This document shows positions 1-6,134 of a stretch of 7,390 nucleotides of DNA, piece after piece (position 1 is the first letter of the stretch; each line of letters opens with the position of its first letter). Source of the DNA: Chloroflexota bacterium (GTDB taxonomy: Bacteria > Chloroflexota > FW602-bin22 > JACPRP01). The translations under genes and the position numbers were made by a program. Location: contig JACQUC010000245.1 of NCBI GenBank assembly GCA_016210495.1, positions 1 to 7,390 on the forward strand, read 5' to 3'. The notes beneath the pieces were generated by a model. The model saw only the letters and a list, made by a program, of their open reading frames with translations. It was not told where the DNA came from and did no database searches.

Positions 1-117
1 ATGCCTACGGAGTTAGCTGACGGGTTCGGGCTGAAAGAGCCGCCCTATCTCGGCTAAACCAAGAATTCACCCCGGCTGAGTGGTTCCTCCGTTCTCCCGC
101 GGGAGATTCGGCCATCG
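1..117 (-). promoter_or_regulatory. c-di-AMP riboswitch (ydaO/yuaA family)
   Basis: This RNA aptamer binds cyclic di-AMP and usually switches off the gene downstream of it. Read on the minus strand from about 117 to 1, the hallmark blocks of the ydaO/yuaA family occur in order: GGCCGAATC (113-105), ACGGAGGAACCA (92-81), CCGGGGTGAATTC (75-63) and GAACCCGTCAGCTAAC followed by TCCGTAGGCAT (27-1). The opening GATGGCC and closing GGCAT can pair as the basal helix, so the aptamer looks complete and ends exactly at the window edge. A perfect palindrome at 93-106 (TCTCCCGCGGGAGA) forms an internal hairpin, and GGCT/AGCC pairing near 42-30 forms another. The expression platform and the regulated gene lie beyond base 1. 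Known targets of this class include cell-wall hydrolases, potassium transporters and osmolyte systems; which applies here cannot be seen. Recognition is by conserved primary-sequence blocks, not by a covariance search. Confidence 0.9.
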
Positions 118-199
118 GGTTTTCAATTGTCGAATGGATCCTGTATCCGATGGATTGACACTGCTGCCACCCAGAATACCTATCCATTGCCACCCTGGA

Positions 200-228
200 A
201 TACTAGCACACGCGAGTATGTCTGTCAA
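200..228 (-). promoter_or_regulatory. Sigma70-type promoter of the riboswitch leader
   Basis: On the minus strand there is a perfect -35 box TTGACA (228-223), a 17-base spacer, and a -10 box TAGTAT (205-200). TG plus one base stands just before the -10 box, as in extended -10 promoters. The predicted transcription start is near 193, giving about 75 bases of leader before the c-di-AMP aptamer. It lies 85 bases downstream of the cytochrome stop codon, so the gene beyond the left edge has its own transcript rather than depending on read-through from the hfl operon. The call rests on sequence match and its position ahead of the riboswitch. Confidence 0.72.
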
Positions 229-238
229 TAAGCAGAGA

Positions 239-283
239 GCCATAGCGGAGGCTATCACGAGCGTATGCCCAGGCACCTATGGC
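239..283 (-). other. Inverted repeat after the operon, possible weak terminator
   Basis: GCCATAG (283-277) and CTATGGC (245-239) form a perfect 7-base-pair inverted repeat around a 31-base loop. It lies between the cytochrome stop codon and the riboswitch promoter, where a transcription terminator would be expected. There is no run of T after the stem and the loop is long, so it is not a convincing intrinsic terminator. No gene is supported between 313 and the promoter. Confidence 0.25.
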
Positions 284-313
284 GGATACAAGTCATGGTT
301 GGACCAGATCCCG

Positions 314-658
314 CTAATTCTTGGTCCTCAGGCTTTCCAAATAGTGATGAACTTTCTCTTCCTCATCGGCCATAAACATAGTTATCTTGGCCATCCGATC
401 CCAATCCCTCGCCCAGTTCGCGTATTCGTTGGCGGGTGGCGCCGCGTGGCAGCTAGCACATCGCTGGACATAGATCTGCTCCACTGATCGTGTTGGGTCG
501 GGGGCTTCCTGCATAGCGTCCTTAGCGGATTGGTACAAGTATAGTATGCCCAAGCCGACGACGATTAGCGCCAGGATCATAAATAGCCACGTGCGGCCCT
601 TGAGGTGCATCGACTCGGCGGGTATTGCGTCGTTGAATGAATTGAGTTTCTCAGCCAT
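314..658 (-). CDS. Membrane-anchored small c-type cytochrome
   Basis: A 114-residue protein with one N-terminal membrane helix (about residues 23-42) and a short outward-facing domain carrying one covalent heme site, CASCH at residues 67-71. The helix lacks an obvious cleavage site, so it probably remains as an anchor. The axial histidine is H71; M89, M94 or M96 in the stretch DRMAKITMFMAD could be the distal ligand. The C-terminal helix (EEKVHHYLESLR) fits the closing helix of mono-heme cytochrome c domains. The domain after the anchor is only about 70 residues, near the lower limit for a class I cytochrome. The ATG at 658-656 directly abuts the TAA stop of the upstream hflK, with AGAGG just before it, which indicates tight translational coupling. 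It likely transfers electrons at the outer face of the membrane; the partner is unknown. Maturation requires a cytochrome c assembly system not seen here. Confidence 0.85.
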   Translation of the reverse strand: MAEKLNSFNDAIPAESMHLKGRTWLFMILALIVVGLGILYLYQSAKDAMQEAPDPTRSVEQIYVQRCASCHAAPPANEYANWARDWDRMAKITMFMADEEEKVHHYLESLRTKN

Positions 659-1876
659 TTACCTCTGCTCCAGAATGCGCAGGTTCACTTTCTCCCCATT
701 CTCGCCGGGGTCCACTACATATTTCTTGACCTTGGGCAGGATCTTCTCCATTGCTTCCACGTAGAGCCGATATCTCGTGACGTCTTCGGCTGAAGCCTGG
801 AGGCTGCGTTCGTATTCCGTGAAAGTATCCTCGAATCGTTTGGCCTCTCCTTTTGCCCGATTGGTAACGTCGGCCTTGTAGCCCTCGGCCTCGCGAATAG
901 CACGCTGCGCCTTGCCCCTTGCCTCGGGGACTATGCTGTTTTGATAGCCCTGGGCATCGTTGATCGCCTTGGCTCGATCCTCGCGGGCGCTGGCCACGTC
1001 GCGAAAGGCATCGGCCACTTCCTTCGGAGGGTTGACCTCTTGCAAGCTGATGTTCACCACCTGAAGCCCGCTTTCGTACTGGTCCAGCATCTTCTGCGTG
1101 TACCCTTCGAGCGCCTGCTGCAGTTCCGGGCGCCCGGTGGTCAGCAGATCGTCCACGTTGGTCCTTCCTCCCAGGGTCACCAGTGCGTCCTTGACGGCGT
1201 TGCGAATGAGTGGGTCGGCGCTGTAGGCGATCTTGAAGAGGTAGTCGGCGGGATCTTTCACCCGGTACTGCACGACTACCTTCGCGTTGATTATGTTCTC
1301 GTCGCCGGTCAGTATCTGGACGTCCTCGGGGGGATGGATATCCGTCGGGTGGTCGGGTATGGTAACCCCGATTCCCTCGCGACGGATCTGGGAGACGTTC
1401 ACTTTGTCGGCCTGTTCGATGGGCCAGGGAAGCCGATAGCGCAAACCCTCCCCCACGCGGCGATCGATCACCTGCCCGAAGCGCCTGACCACGGCCTCTT
1501 CGCCCGGGTTCACCACGTAGACACCGGACAAAACGTAGGCTGCTGCCAGAACGCCCAGAACTATGGTTTCCAGGTGCTGGTTGGTCAGAATGTGGCCGAA
1601 CGCGCCCCGAAGGTCCGCGGCGATAGTGCCCTCACCAGTTGCCAGCACCCGTGAGATCGAACTCCTAATCCCTGCCGCCATCATCCCCATCTGCCAGGCA
1701 AGCGATGTGGGATCAGGCTTCTCTTCCCCCTTTGCTGGGGAGTGCCCCTTGGGAGGATGGTGACTTGAGCTGGGCTCGCGCTCCTCCTTCCTCTGGAAGG
1801 ACTCATCCCACGGCAGTTCATCGTCGCCCGACTCAGGCACTGGACGTCCCCTGGAAGGTGTGAGATCCTCTTCCAT
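659..1876 (-). CDS. hflK: HflK-type SPFH membrane protein (second copy)
   Basis: A 405-residue HflK homolog, expected to assemble with HflC into a membrane cage that modulates the FtsH protease. A long charged, Pro/Ser-rich cytoplasmic N-terminus (residues 1-100) precedes one membrane helix (about 103-121, ending VLSGVYVVNPGEEAVV, the classic HflK entry into the SPFH domain). The family motifs follow: RYRLPWPIE (146-154), LTGDENIINAKVVVQYRVKDP (part of 189-209), and PPKEVADAFRDVASARED (283-300). A long helical region (about 300-360) follows, and the C-terminal LYVEAMEKILPKVKKYVV (371-388) is typical of HflK. Such proteins face the periplasm. The ATG at 1876-1874 has GGGAGG five bases upstream and starts 2 bases after the hflC stop. 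It differs from the upstream CDF-fused HflK by its long soluble N-terminus and an insertion around residues 168-185. Confidence in the family is very high. Confidence 0.95.
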   Translation of the reverse strand: MEEDLTPSRGRPVPESGDDELPWDESFQRKEEREPSSSHHPPKGHSPAKGEEKPDPTSLAWQMGMMAAGIRSSISRVLATGEGTIAADLRGAFGHILTNQHLETIVLGVLAAAYVLSGVYVVNPGEEAVVRRFGQVIDRRVGEGLRYRLPWPIEQADKVNVSQIRREGIGVTIPDHPTDIHPPEDVQILTGDENIINAKVVVQYRVKDPADYLFKIAYSADPLIRNAVKDALVTLGGRTNVDDLLTTGRPELQQALEGYTQKMLDQYESGLQVVNISLQEVNPPKEVADAFRDVASAREDRAKAINDAQGYQNSIVPEARGKAQRAIREAEGYKADVTNRAKGEAKRFEDTFTEYERSLQASAEDVTRYRLYVEAMEKILPKVKKYVVDPGENGEKVNLRILEQR

Positions 1877-1878
1877 GC

Positions 1879-2862
1879 TTACCTCCCGCCTGCCTGACCG
1901 GGTGAGGAAGGTCCGGCGGTGCTGGTGGCGCTACCGGGAACAATAGGGGACGTCGGTATCATAGCCGGAGTCTGGCCCTGCGGCCGATTCTGCACCTGGT
2001 TCAGGTACTTGAGAAGCTCCGAGTTAGAGGGCAGTACCACCGTGGTCTTGTCGTCGATGAACTTGCCGTAGGACTCCAGCGTGCGCAGGAACTTATAGAA
2101 CTCGGGGTCCTTGCCGTAGGCTTCGGCGTAGATGCGGATGGCCTCGGCGTCGCCCTCGCCTCGCAGCTTCTCAGCTTTAGCATAGGCTTCGGAAACGATC
2201 ACCCTCTGCTCGCGCTCGGCCTCGGCCCGAATCTTGGCCGACTCCTCGCTTCCCTCCGAGCGATACTTGCGCGCGATGGCCTCCCGCTCGCTCTTCATGC
2301 GGCTGAACACGGACAACCGGTTCTTCTCGGGGAAGTTCAGCAGCTTGGCCCTGACGTCGACCACTTTGATGCCGTATTTCTGGGCCTGGGTATCGCTTGT
2401 ACGCATCACATCCCCGAGCATTGCCGGCAGCTTCATCGCGCCCTGCTCGGTCGTCACCAGGGAAGCCAGTTCCTGCTTGCCGAGGGCCGTGCCGAGTCCA
2501 GAGGACACGATGTCTGCCAGCCGCGTCTCGGCCCGACTTCTATCCTGAAGGCTCTTCAAATACAGGATAGGGTCCGTGATGCGCCAGGCCACGTAGTTCT
2601 CCACCACGATGTTCTTCTTGTCGCTCGTCAGGAACTCGGCCTTGTTAGGGTTCAGCACCATTATCCGGTTGTCGTAGAAGGTGACGCTCTGGATAGGCTC
2701 GGGCCACTTCCATTGGAGTCCGGGCCGGGTAACCGCTTGGATCGGCTCGCCGAACTGAGTGACCACGGCGTACTGGGTCTCGTCGACCGAGAAGAAGATC
2801 AGGTTCCCGGCTAAAAATAGCAGGGTGGCCAGGACCAGGAACGGCACGATTTTGATTTTCAT
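1879..2862 (-). CDS. hflC: HflC-type SPFH membrane protein
   Basis: A 327-residue HflC homolog, the usual partner of HflK in the FtsH-modulating complex. An N-terminal signal-anchor helix (about residues 6-24) leads into the SPFH domain (VDETQYAVVTQFGEP, 26-40). The HflC signature blocks are present: NIVVENYVAWRITDP (84-98), NFPEKNRLSVFSRMKSERE (176-194), an Ala/Glu-rich helix (195-250), and the C-terminal DPEFYKFLRTLESYGK (252-267) followed by VVLPSNSELLKYL. A Pro/Ser/Gly-rich tail (about 291-327) extends beyond the usual family end. I chose the ATG at 2862-2860 because AGGAG lies 8 bases upstream and the membrane anchor starts there. The frame is open for another 75 codons upstream, but those residues are Arg/Pro-rich and unlike HflC, and they overlap the gene before. 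It is followed after 2 bases by hflK. Confidence 0.95.
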   Translation of the reverse strand: MKIKIVPFLVLATLLFLAGNLIFFSVDETQYAVVTQFGEPIQAVTRPGLQWKWPEPIQSVTFYDNRIMVLNPNKAEFLTSDKKNIVVENYVAWRITDPILYLKSLQDRSRAETRLADIVSSGLGTALGKQELASLVTTEQGAMKLPAMLGDVMRTSDTQAQKYGIKVVDVRAKLLNFPEKNRLSVFSRMKSEREAIARKYRSEGSEESAKIRAEAEREQRVIVSEAYAKAEKLRGEGDAEAIRIYAEAYGKDPEFYKFLRTLESYGKFIDDKTTVVLPSNSELLKYLNQVQNRPQGQTPAMIPTSPIVPGSATSTAGPSSPGQAGGR

Positions 2863-2870
2863 AAGTAAAC

Positions 2871-2875
2871 CTCCT
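2871..2875 (-). promoter_or_regulatory. Ribosome binding site of hflC
   Basis: AGGAG on the minus strand, 8 bases before the ATG at 2862. It decides the start of hflC against a 75-codon longer open frame reaching 3087, which has no comparable site and would overlap the end of the CDF-HflK gene. Confidence 0.85.
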
Positions 2876-2945
2876 GTCTGTTTATGTCTAATCAGGAAGA
2901 TCTCCCACAAACACTTGGCCAACGCCATCCGCGGCGGAAAGGGAT

Positions 2946-2983
2946 TTCGGGGGACACCCCCGAACCCCCGCCCTGTTGGGGCG
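2946..2983 (-). terminator. Tandem GC-rich hairpins between CDF-hflK fusion and hflC
   Basis: Two hairpins lie in the 128-base gap after the fusion gene. The first (2983-2969) has stem CGCCC/GGGCG and begins 7 bases after the stop codon. The second (2964-2946) has a perfect 8-base-pair stem TTCGGGGG/CCCCCGAA around a 3-base loop. Neither is followed by a proper T run; only CCCTTTCC follows the second on the minus strand. They may act as a partial terminator, a stop to 3' exonuclease, or a processing point that sets different levels of the fusion protein and HflC/HflK. A full termination role is unproven. I see no strong promoter in the rest of the gap. Confidence 0.5.
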
Positions 2984-2990
2984 TCGAGAA

Positions 2991-4601
2991 CTATCGCGAT
3001 CCGGAGTTCGGAGCGGGGGACGGCTGGCTTCCAGAGGGGCGTTGCTGCGGCAATTGCGGCAGAGCCGCGCCTTCGCCCACGAACCACAGGTCCACGGTGT
3101 TTTCTTTGATCTCCGGGCTGATCAGGAACTTTTTGACCTTGGGCAGCACCCTCTCCATTGCTTCCAGGTAAAGGCGCGTCAGAGTGACGTCCTTGGCTTT
3201 CGAGTACTCGACGACCTTGTCCTGGAAGCGCTGGGCGTCGCCCTGAGCGACGTTGATCTTCTCCGCACGGTAGGCTTCGGCCTCGCGCAACATCTTCTCC
3301 GCCTCGCCCCTGGCCTTCGGCACTATCTCGTTCTGGTACGCCAGCGCCTCGTTAATCACGGTGTTCTTGTCCTCACGGGCACTCGCCACGTCGACGAAGG
3401 CGTCCGCGACCTCCTTTGGTGGTGCTATGCTGATCAGTTGCACGTCCAGCACGCTGACACCCGCACGGTAACTGTCCAGAATCGACTGCAGTCGCTCTGC
3501 TGCGTGCGCTTCGGTTTCATCTCGGCCCGTCGTCAGGAGGTAGTCGATGTCCTTCTCACCCATTATCTGCCGTAGAGCGGTAGAAGCCGCGGAGCCCACT
3601 AGCTTGGTGGGATCGCTGACGCTGAAGATGTAGTCGGAGGCGTTGTTGATGTTGTACTGCACCGCCAGGCTCGCGGTTGCCAGGTTCTCGTCTCCTGTCA
3701 GGATCTCCGCGGAGGGAGTAGCGAAGCGCTTCACCTCCGCCACGTTGACGTTGGTCACGGCCTCGAACGGCCAGGGCAAGCGATAGTGCAGGCCGGGCCG
3801 CGCCTCACCCTGCTGCCACTGGCCGAACCGGAGAACGATGACCACCTCGCCGGGCTGGACAAAGTAGAAGCCAGAGAGAGCGTAGACTGCAACGAGCGCA
3901 GCGCCAAAGAGCCGCAGCATTCCGGCGGAGGGCTGCCAGGCGCTGCCCAGCAAGCCGTGCCCGTCCCTATGGAAGGAGGCATCATCTTGCGTCCCATACC
4001 CCCTTGGTCTGGCCAGGCGACGGGTGGCGTCGCCGAGGATGTGGTAGCCGGTGTAGGCGATGAAGAGGGCCACGAGCACGGCGGCCACCCGGTCGAGGGT
4101 GCGGAACCCGATCAGGTAGCCGAAAAGCCCGGCCACCACCACGACCGAGCTCCACATGTGCATCATAGAATGGTAGCCATCCGCTACCAGCGCCGGCGAG
4201 TTGGTCTGCTGTCCCACGTACAGCTTGAAGCGTCCCATGAAGTAGCTGATGGCAATAGTGACGAGCGATGCGAGCGCCACCACGAAGACGTTGGTCAGCT
4301 CATGCACGTGGCCGCCCACCGTCTGGGAGAACACGGTGTAGGCCATATAGAAGACGAAGATGGCCACGAAAAGGGCGACGGCGTGCTCGGTCTTTCCGGG
4401 CTTGCCTTCCTCCCGACGCTCCATTCTGGCAACGAACAGTCCAACCAGCACGACGCCGGTGACGAAGATGTCGGCCATCGAGTGCCAAGCGTCGGCGGTG
4501 AGGGCCATGCTGCCGGAGACGCGAGCCAGCAGGATCTTAATGCCGATGAGAAGCACGTTGGCCCCCATGGCGATCAGGAGAGTGTTCTCTTTCCTTCCCA
4601 C
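2991..4601 (-). CDS. Fusion of CDF transporter membrane domain and HflK SPFH protein
   Basis: A 536-residue protein joining two families in one open frame. Residues 1-195 are the six-helix membrane domain of a cation diffusion facilitator, a proton-coupled divalent-metal exporter family. Helices lie near 8-26, 32-57, 74-92, 102-121, 138-163 and 170-187. TM2 has TADAWHSMAD with the metal-site pattern H40-x3-D44; TM5 has ADGYHSMMH, H144-x3-H148, where the family normally has Asp at the last position. The usual C-terminal cytoplasmic CDF domain is missing. After a hydrophilic linker (about 193-228) a complete HflK follows: membrane helix 229-246, FVQPGEVVIVLRFGQ (247-261), LHYRLPWPFE (271-280), LTGDEN (301-306), PPKEVADAFVDVASARED (394-411), LYLEAMERVLPKVKKFL (477-493), and a Pro/Gln/Ser tail. 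The GTG at 4601-4599 is chosen for GGAGG four bases upstream; the next ATG (4568) lacks such a site and would cut TM1. The gene starts 36 bases after the isomerase stop. Confidence 0.9.
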   Translation of the reverse strand: MGRKENTLLIAMGANVLLIGIKILLARVSGSMALTADAWHSMADIFVTGVVLVGLFVARMERREEGKPGKTEHAVALFVAIFVFYMAYTVFSQTVGGHVHELTNVFVVALASLVTIAISYFMGRFKLYVGQQTNSPALVADGYHSMMHMWSSVVVVAGLFGYLIGFRTLDRVAAVLVALFIAYTGYHILGDATRRLARPRGYGTQDDASFHRDGHGLLGSAWQPSAGMLRLFGAALVAVYALSGFYFVQPGEVVIVLRFGQWQQGEARPGLHYRLPWPFEAVTNVNVAEVKRFATPSAEILTGDENLATASLAVQYNINNASDYIFSVSDPTKLVGSAASTALRQIMGEKDIDYLLTTGRDETEAHAAERLQSILDSYRAGVSVLDVQLISIAPPKEVADAFVDVASAREDKNTVINEALAYQNEIVPKARGEAEKMLREAEAYRAEKINVAQGDAQRFQDKVVEYSKAKDVTLTRLYLEAMERVLPKVKKFLISPEIKENTVDLWFVGEGAALPQLPQQRPSGSQPSPAPNSGSR

Positions 4602-4637
4602 GTTGCCTCCTTGTTCGGATAGCTGTCAGTGGTTGTT

Positions 4638-6128
4638 TCAGTGCGCAGTTGGCGGCTCCGACTGATTGCCGATTACAGATGACTGACCGCTTGTTATCTC
4701 CTTTGAGAGCTCTATTACTCGGTTGTCGTAGACGACGAGCTTCATGCGTCGTGCGAGCTCGGCCTCCATGTCTCTTAGCGCGCGATCGTGCTTCTCGGCC
4801 AGTAGGTCCTCTCTGGCCACAGCCTTGGCCTGCTCGAAGGTGAGGAGCATTGACTCCTGTCTCTCACGCACGCGCACGATATAGTTGCTATCGCCCATTG
4901 CGATCAACGGGCTGGTCTCTCCTAGCTTCAGATCGAAGACCCGTTCCGTGAAATCGTGGGCCAGAGCGTGGCTCAGCGAATCATCCTGTCGAGTCAGCCA
5001 GCGATCCAAGTCGCCGCCCTTGGCCGCCGTCTCGGGGTCCTCGGAGAACTCCTTCGCCACTTCGGCGAAGGCATCGGGTCGGTCCCTGGCGGACTGCAGC
5101 CTCTTCGCCACCTCGTCGATGCGCTCTCGGGCTTTCTTGCGGCTGTCCTCGCTGAAGCCCATAGCCACTCGGATGTAGCTGATCTTGACCCTGGGCGGCG
5201 CGACGTAATGCGAGCGGTGCTGGTCATAGAACTTCTTGACCTCTTCGTCGGTCGCTTGCAGTTTGTCTTGCACCTCCTCCTGGTGGAGAATCTCGGCGAG
5301 GACATGCTGCCTGGCTTCCTCGATCTCCTTCTTATTCTTCACGTCCAGCATCTGGCTTGAAGCGGAGTCCAAGACGAGGAGTCTCTCTACGAGTCGATCG
5401 ACCAGCTCTTTCTTGGCATCGAGATCCCGATACCGGGCCTGCACGTCGGGCGGGAAGTTCTGGTACTCGTCGAGGAACTCTCCGAGCGTGAAGCGGCGCC
5501 CACGAATGGTAAAGAGTGTCTTCTCTTTGTTTCCTGCGTAGATCGCGGTCGCTCGTTCCTCCGCCAACTTTCGGCGGATCTCGTCCCGCACTTCGTCGAA
5601 GCTCCTCTTCCGCTCCCGGCGCCTTTCCAGCACCTTGACCACACGGTAAGAGTCCCCTTCCTTGAAAACCGGGCTGACCTCGCCTTCTCGAAGAGGAAAG
5701 ACCTTCTCGTCGAACTCCGGACCTCTCGCACCTCGCACAACCTCATCGGCGCCAATGCCTTCGGCAGGCGCGTTGGGGGGCGCGAGCTCCTGGGCGACCA
5801 TGGCGAAATCCTCTCCGGCCTGAACTCGCGCCAAGACTTTCTCCGCCTTCTGCGCGGCCTCTTGTTCCTTGTCCTTTGACGCGAACTCGAAGTGCACCTC
5901 CTGGACGCGCACCCGCTCCAACTCGCGAAAATCGGCTTGCCTGGCCAGGTAGTATGAGGTCAGTTCCTCCTCCATTAGGTCGGGTACGGCCAGCAGTTGG
6001 TAATCGACCGAGACACTGGCCCGGGCTCTGAGGTCCCGTAGATAGCCAGCGATGTAGTCCTTCTCCTTGGCAGCGTGCAAAGTCTCCCTGATGGAATCCC
6101 GGACCTCAGCCAGAGGGCGATTGCCCAA
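4638..6128 (-). CDS. Peptidyl-prolyl isomerase, C-terminal part with two parvulin domains
   Basis: This is the larger part of a SurA/PpiD-like foldase, 496 residues when read from a TTG codon at 6128. The first residues complete the N-terminal chaperone domain begun upstream. Parvulin domain 1 spans about 74-170 (VRVQEVHFEFASKD, then FDEKVFPLREGEVSPVFKEG and YRVVKVLERR). A helical insert (about 205-305) precedes parvulin domain 2 at about 313-424 (VKISYIRVAMGF, FAEVAKEFSEDPETAAKGGD, ERVFDLKLGETSPLI, NYIVRVRERQE). A short C-terminal helix and the tail SSVIGNQSEPPTAH follow. It is in the same frame as the upstream segment 6830-6135, from which only a TGA and two codons separate it. The TTG has GAGGAG 12 bases upstream but lies inside a hairpin, so independent initiation is doubtful. 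More likely the two parts were or are one 730-residue protein. Domain assignment is firm; expression as a separate protein is not. Confidence 0.8.
   Translation of the reverse strand: MGNRPLAEVRDSIRETLHAAKEKDYIAGYLRDLRARASVSVDYQLLAVPDLMEEELTSYYLARQADFRELERVRVQEVHFEFASKDKEQEAAQKAEKVLARVQAGEDFAMVAQELAPPNAPAEGIGADEVVRGARGPEFDEKVFPLREGEVSPVFKEGDSYRVVKVLERRRERKRSFDEVRDEIRRKLAEERATAIYAGNKEKTLFTIRGRRFTLGEFLDEYQNFPPDVQARYRDLDAKKELVDRLVERLLVLDSASSQMLDVKNKKEIEEARQHVLAEILHQEEVQDKLQATDEEVKKFYDQHRSHYVAPPRVKISYIRVAMGFSEDSRKKARERIDEVAKRLQSARDRPDAFAEVAKEFSEDPETAAKGGDLDRWLTRQDDSLSHALAHDFTERVFDLKLGETSPLIAMGDSNYIVRVRERQESMLLTFEQAKAVAREDLLAEKHDRALRDMEAELARRMKLVVYDNRVIELSKEITSGQSSVIGNQSEPPTAH
4658..4685 (-). repeat. 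Degenerate 7-base tandem repeat
   Basis: Four tandem heptads on the minus strand read CAGTCAT, CTGTAAT, CGGCAAT and CAGTCGG (4685-4658). The consensus resembles CAGTAAT-type 7-base repeats that I recall from intergenic DNA of some bacterial genomes; I cannot search to confirm. The repeat overlaps the last codons of the isomerase gene and encodes an uncharacteristic tail (SSVIGNQSEPPTAH). This suggests the repeat invaded or expanded at the gene's 3' end. Confidence 0.55.
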
Positions 6129-6132
6129 TCGC
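6117..6132 (-). other. Hairpin just after the in-frame TGA
   Basis: GCGATT (6132-6127), loop GGGC, AATCGC (6122-6117): a perfect 6-base-pair stem that starts 2 bases after the TGA at 6137-6135 and includes the TTG codon. A second weak hairpin, CCTC/GAGG around TGGCT, follows directly. The first loop is too close to the TGA for a standard bacterial SECIS element. The second loop is at a more usual distance but has a short stem. It may be only coding sequence that happens to pair. Confidence 0.4.
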
Positions 6133-6134
6133 TC

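Noticed and set aside
67..276. Minus-strand 69-residue frame with a signal-peptide-like start (GTG at 276)
   Set aside because: It has no ribosome site and runs through the -35/-10 promoter and into the riboswitch, whose conserved blocks explain the sequence better.
80..487. Plus-strand 135-residue frame
   Set aside because: It lies antisense to the riboswitch and the cytochrome gene and shows no recognisable family pattern.
941..1654. Plus-strand 237-residue frame
   Set aside because: It is antisense to hflK, with no start signal or family features.
2863..3087. 75-codon upstream extension of hflC
   Set aside because: The residues are Arg/Pro-rich and unlike HflC, the stretch overlaps the end of the fusion gene, and a good ribosome site precedes the inner ATG.
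3786..4622. Plus-strand 278-residue frame rich in His, Glu and Asp
   Set aside because: It is antisense to the CDF-HflK gene; its composition is what the reverse complement of GC-rich membrane-helix codons gives.
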